Positions 28,516 through 32,027 of a stretch of DNA of 32,027 nucleotides are shown piece after piece (position 1 is the first letter of the stretch; each line of letters starts with the position of its first letter). The notes beneath the pieces were generated by a model. That model saw only the letters and a program-made list of their open reading frames with translations, searched no databases and was not told the origin of the DNA. Location: positions 1-32,027 of the forward strand of contig CALJHG010000062.1 in the NCBI GenBank assembly GCA_938075585.1, read 5' to 3'. Position numbers and translations under genes: made by a program. Source of the DNA: an uncultured Gammaproteobacteria bacterium. GTDB lineage: Bacteria; Pseudomonadota; Gammaproteobacteria; Ga0077536.

Positions 28516-30792
28516 ATGCCAAGAATCAGCGAAATGCCGAACACCAATTTTAATGGTATTGAGCAACCTTATGTTCCACCGAAGCAGTTAAATATATCTG
28601 AAAAATTAAAATTGCATCGCAAATGGTCTGAAACAATCGATCCCGTAACATATGAAGTTATCAGACATAACCTCTGGCAAATAAATGAAGAGCATGGGGC
28701 CACAATACAGAGGTTATCGGGTTCTCCGGTTGCAATGTACGCACTCGACTTAAATCCATCAATTCTAACGGAAGATGCGGAGTTTGTTTATTTTGGGCCA
28801 TATATGCAATACATGTCTGGAGTAACTGATACGCAAGTCAAGTGGACCCTAGAGTATCGCAGTGAAAACCCTGAGATACGCGAAGGTGACATGTTCATCG
28901 CAAACGATCCCTGGGTTGGTGCGGCACACCAACAGGACGTTATGCTCCTCTGTCCCGTATTTTGGAAAAATGAATTATTTTGTTGGGTCACAAATTGTCT
29001 TCATCAATATGATATTGGAGGAATCACTCCAGGTAGCTTTTGTCCATCGGCCGAGTCGGTCTACGAGGAAGGACTCATGCTTCCTCCGTTGAAGATAATC
29101 GAAAACTATGAAATTAGAAAGGATATAGAAGAGGTCTACCTGAGATCCTCCAGAAAACCGCAGCTAGTAGCACTAGATTTCAGGGCACAAGTAGCTGGAA
29201 ATACCACTGCACGTGAACGCATAGTCGAACTTATAAAGAGATATGGTGCCGAGACCTTAAAAGGTGTTATGAAAAAGATAATTGATAATTCCGAGTTATC
29301 TTATCTCGAAAAAATGTCTCGCCTGCCCGATGGTGAATGGTCGGATAGAACTTACATAGAAGCTTGTAGGCCAGGCGATAGAAGAACACATAAGGTAATG
29401 CTAGGTCTTCGCAAAGAAGGGAACAAACTGATTTTTACTAATGATGGCTCAGCACCTCAGGAAGGTGCGATGAACGCAACCTACTCTGGCTGGAGAGGAT
29501 CAATTATGGTAGCAATTAACGAGCTACTTTCTTGGGATCAATATTTTGCATGCGGTGGTGCACTAAGACATATAGAGTTCGATCCCACCCCAGGGACGCT
29601 AAACTGTGCAGAATTTCCTGCATCTGTTTCAACAGCGCCTATCCAAGCAATGGAGATTTCCCTATACCCTGCCTATAACGTAATTTCAAAAATGATTTAT
29701 CCAGATGAAGAGTTACGCAAGGACATTATGTGTATTGGCGGCACTAGCCAATGGCCTGCAACACTATTCAGAGGTACAGATCAATGGGGCGAAAAATACG
29801 GCTACTTGTTAGTAGACCCTATTGGGGGCGCGATTGGTGCATTCACAATGGCGGATGGAATCAATACTGGAGGTCAGGCTAGAACACCCATATGTCAATT
29901 ACCGAACATCGAGCACACAGAACAAAATTTTCCTATTTTGTTCTTGTACCGAAAAGAGCTAACCGACTCAGGGGGTGCAGGAAAATATAGGGGGGGACTT
30001 TCTGCCGAAAGTTGTTTCGTGCCGCATAATACCGAAAAAGTGACACAAGATACGCTATCATCTGGTAATGCTATCCCTACGTCCCCTGGACTTATGGGTG
30101 GGTACCCTTCGACCACAAACGGGTACACGTTCATTCGTGACAGCGATATCTTCGATCACATGCAAAAAGCCACAATGCCAGCAGACACATCCGATTTGAG
30201 CGGGCGTCATGAAACCCTTCAATTAAGGCAAGAAAATTTTATACAAAACCCCAGCGATGTCTACGCTGTTAGATGGAGTGGTGGCGGAGGGTTTGGTGAC
30301 CCGTTCGATAGAGACCTGGAAGATATTGCAACTGATTTAGATACTTTTGCGATCACACCTGAAGCCGCTAAAAATATTTATGGTGCTATCATTTTAAGTG
30401 ACGGAACCATAGACACCGAAGCAAGCATACTCGAGAGAAAAAAAGTTAAACAGAACCGTATAACTAAAGCTCCCGAGATAGCAAGGCGCAAAGGGGCACT
30501 AGTATACGAAAGCTCGGATACGCTCAATATCCATGCAGATACCGACGGCGAATACTGGTGCTGTGCCAAATGTCAGCAACCGCTCGGAGATTCGCGAACA
30601 AATTATAAGACTCAGTGTATTCAAGAAAATCGAGAAATCTCGACTAGTAATCCATTGATTGGCGATCCAAGTCGATTTATCGACGATGTAGTGGAATTTC
30701 GCCAGTTTTACTGCACTGGGTGCGGCACGCTTCTCGACAACGAAATCGCCATTGCTAGCGACCCAGTCATACACGATGTACGCGGGATCTAA
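28516..30792 (+). CDS. Hydantoinase B/oxoprolinase family protein (HyuB-like) with C-terminal zinc-ribbon-like extension
   Basis: 758 aa; DPVTYEVIRHNLWQINEEHGATIQRLSGSP, GDMFIANDPWVGAAHQQDVMLLCPVF, GGGGFGDPFDRD; C-terminal CCAKCQQP...FYCTGCGTLL. Confidence 0.93.
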   Translation: MPRISEMPNTNFNGIEQPYVPPKQLNISEKLKLHRKWSETIDPVTYEVIRHNLWQINEEHGATIQRLSGSPVAMYALDLNPSILTEDAEFVYFGPYMQYMSGVTDTQVKWTLEYRSENPEIREGDMFIANDPWVGAAHQQDVMLLCPVFWKNELFCWVTNCLHQYDIGGITPGSFCPSAESVYEEGLMLPPLKIIENYEIRKDIEEVYLRSSRKPQLVALDFRAQVAGNTTARERIVELIKRYGAETLKGVMKKIIDNSELSYLEKMSRLPDGEWSDRTYIEACRPGDRRTHKVMLGLRKEGNKLIFTNDGSAPQEGAMNATYSGWRGSIMVAINELLSWDQYFACGGALRHIEFDPTPGTLNCAEFPASVSTAPIQAMEISLYPAYNVISKMIYPDEELRKDIMCIGGTSQWPATLFRGTDQWGEKYGYLLVDPIGGAIGAFTMADGINTGGQARTPICQLPNIEHTEQNFPILFLYRKELTDSGGAGKYRGGLSAESCFVPHNTEKVTQDTLSSGNAIPTSPGLMGGYPSTTNGYTFIRDSDIFDHMQKATMPADTSDLSGRHETLQLRQENFIQNPSDVYAVRWSGGGGFGDPFDRDLEDIATDLDTFAITPEAAKNIYGAIILSDGTIDTEASILERKKVKQNRITKAPEIARRKGALVYESSDTLNIHADTDGEYWCCAKCQQPLGDSRTNYKTQCIQENREISTSNPLIGDPSRFIDDVVEFRQFYCTGCGTLLDNEIAIASDPVIHDVRGI

Positions 30793-30801
30793 CTAAAAGA
30801 A

Positions 30802-31257
30802 TTAACGCTTGACCCGATAATTGTCATGGCAATCCTTACACACATTTACCGTCGCAATAAATTGTTTGACGACAGCCTCTTGATCGCCATTTATAGTTAT
30901 TGCTGCTAAGTCAGACGATACCTTTTCTAATTCGTAAAACCTTTGATTAAAGTCCTCTAAATTCTCCCACGCCTCGGGCCGAGTATCTGATTCTGCGGAC
31001 CTACTGCTCTCAATGAACCCTTCTCTCACCATTGGAGCTAAAAGCTCTAATCGTTTTGCGAGAAAACGAAAACGCTCGGCGTCATATGGTACTTTACCTT
31101 TAACCATTGCACCCATAGGGCCAACATTCCATCCCAAGGCCATCAATATACCTTGACGATAATGCACCGCGTCGTCGGGTTTTGGTTCAGAGTACACATA
31201 CTGAGTGACCGACATTAATACAACTAAAAACAACGTCCAGAGTATTCTATTATTCAT
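30802..31257 (-). CDS. Cytochrome c' family protein (secreted)
   Basis: Signal peptide, 151 aa, C-terminal heme motif VCKDCHDNYRVKR, N-terminal VHYRQGILMALGWNVGPMGAMVKGKVPYDA. Confidence 0.93.
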   Translation of the reverse strand: MNNRILWTLFLVVLMSVTQYVYSEPKPDDAVHYRQGILMALGWNVGPMGAMVKGKVPYDAERFRFLAKRLELLAPMVREGFIESSRSAESDTRPEAWENLEDFNQRFYELEKVSSDLAAITINGDQEAVVKQFIATVNVCKDCHDNYRVKR

Positions 31258-31272
31258 AATATTTAGCCCCCT

Positions 31273-31965
31273 TTATAAGTTCACTATAATCGTAACCATC
31301 GACCCACTCAATACTAAAAAAAATAATGCACGCCAAAGCGTCACAGACACTACACACCTTTTTTGCGGAACCTCGTTTAAATAACCGGTGACCATCGCCT
31401 GCACTAGATATTGTTTTTTCCAAAATTGATAGAAGGCTATAACGAGAATATGCAGCAAGATAAGACCAATTAAAAAATAAGCTATCACTTCATGAATGCC
31501 AGTAAAAAAGTCACTTAGCTGAGAGCTAACGTACTGATATAACGGACCCTCATTAAAAAGATCATCGTTGGCGAAAAGTCCAGTAATACCCTGTAATAGG
31601 AGCGCCAAAAGCATTGTCATTACGGCCCATCCACCCAATGGATTGTGCGTAAAGTACGGCGCTGACTTTCGATGAAAAATTGTTTTCGAGTAACGCCAAA
31701 CCTCAGTAGGTCCACACAAAAAGTTAGAAAACAGAGAGGACGACGTACCAAAAAACCCCCAAAGAAAACGAAATAAAATAAGAGATAAGACACAGTAGCC
31801 GCAAAGCATATGATACTGCAGAAACATTCCGCCTTCCCTACCACTCCACCATGAAAAAATGAATAAGAGTGCCAGCGTCCAGTGGCAAACCCTCGTAGGA
31901 AGATCCCAAATATAACTGTTTTTATTCGTACTATTCACGTTAGTCCTTTGACTTTCCTCTCTCAA
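31273..31965 (-). CDS. Cytochrome b561 / di-heme b-type cytochrome family membrane protein
   Basis: WDLPTRVCHWTLALLFIFSWWSG, YHMLCGYCVLSLILFRFLWGFFGT, HNPLGGWAVMTMLLALLLQGITGLF, IHEVIAYFLIGLILLHIL; paired with a cytochrome c' gene. Confidence 0.92.
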   Translation of the reverse strand: MREESQRTNVNSTNKNSYIWDLPTRVCHWTLALLFIFSWWSGREGGMFLQYHMLCGYCVLSLILFRFLWGFFGTSSSLFSNFLCGPTEVWRYSKTIFHRKSAPYFTHNPLGGWAVMTMLLALLLQGITGLFANDDLFNEGPLYQYVSSQLSDFFTGIHEVIAYFLIGLILLHILVIAFYQFWKKQYLVQAMVTGYLNEVPQKRCVVSVTLWRALFFLVLSGSMVTIIVNL

Positions 31966-32027
31966 GCTTTATAGTAAATTTGTGCTAAAAATCTACCGAT
32001 TTACTCCTCTTTAATCAATCAACTTGT

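Noticed and set aside
1-32027. CRISPR array, tRNA/rRNA genes, transposase, integrase, toxin-antitoxin or known defence genes
   Set aside because: Looked for and not found: no regularly spaced repeats, no recognisable RNA gene sequence, and every sizeable ORF is assigned to a metabolic or housekeeping family.

Overview
This is a 32 kb window of ordinary-looking bacterial chromosome. It is probably gammaproteobacterial, judged from the gene content rph-yicC / gmk-rpoZ-spoT-ridA-recG-ubiA, nhaB, hemW and yhdP-like; no taxonomic search was possible. It is densely coding, with about 26 confident CDSs. Most are housekeeping genes: yhdP-like C-terminus, mnmA, acnA, nhaB, nitroreductase, hemW, rdgB, rph, yicC, gmk, rpoZ, spoT, ridA, recG, ubiA and dacB. 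The right third is more accessory: a CoA-transferase, an AhpD-like protein, a MalY/PatB aminotransferase, an SDR, a SAM hydroxide adenosyltransferase, a methyltransferase, a TetR/enoyl-CoA hydratase pair divergent from a hydantoinase/ketone-carboxylase-like hyuAB operon, and a cytochrome c'/cytochrome b561 pair. I saw no CRISPR array, transposase, phage gene, tRNA or rRNA. The observations most worth follow-up are: (1) a perfect 20-bp-arm inverted repeat with a 2-nt spacer between the TetR gene and hyuA, together with a C-terminal zinc-ribbon on HyuB; (2) an unlisted 31-codon, single-TM microprotein ORF with a good RBS directly upstream of a half-sized PuuD-like membrane protein; (3) an overlapping micro-ORF leader before acnA; (4) a perfect 17-bp tandem duplication covering the translation-initiation region of the nitroreductase gene. 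None of these proves a new system; the first two are the best candidates.
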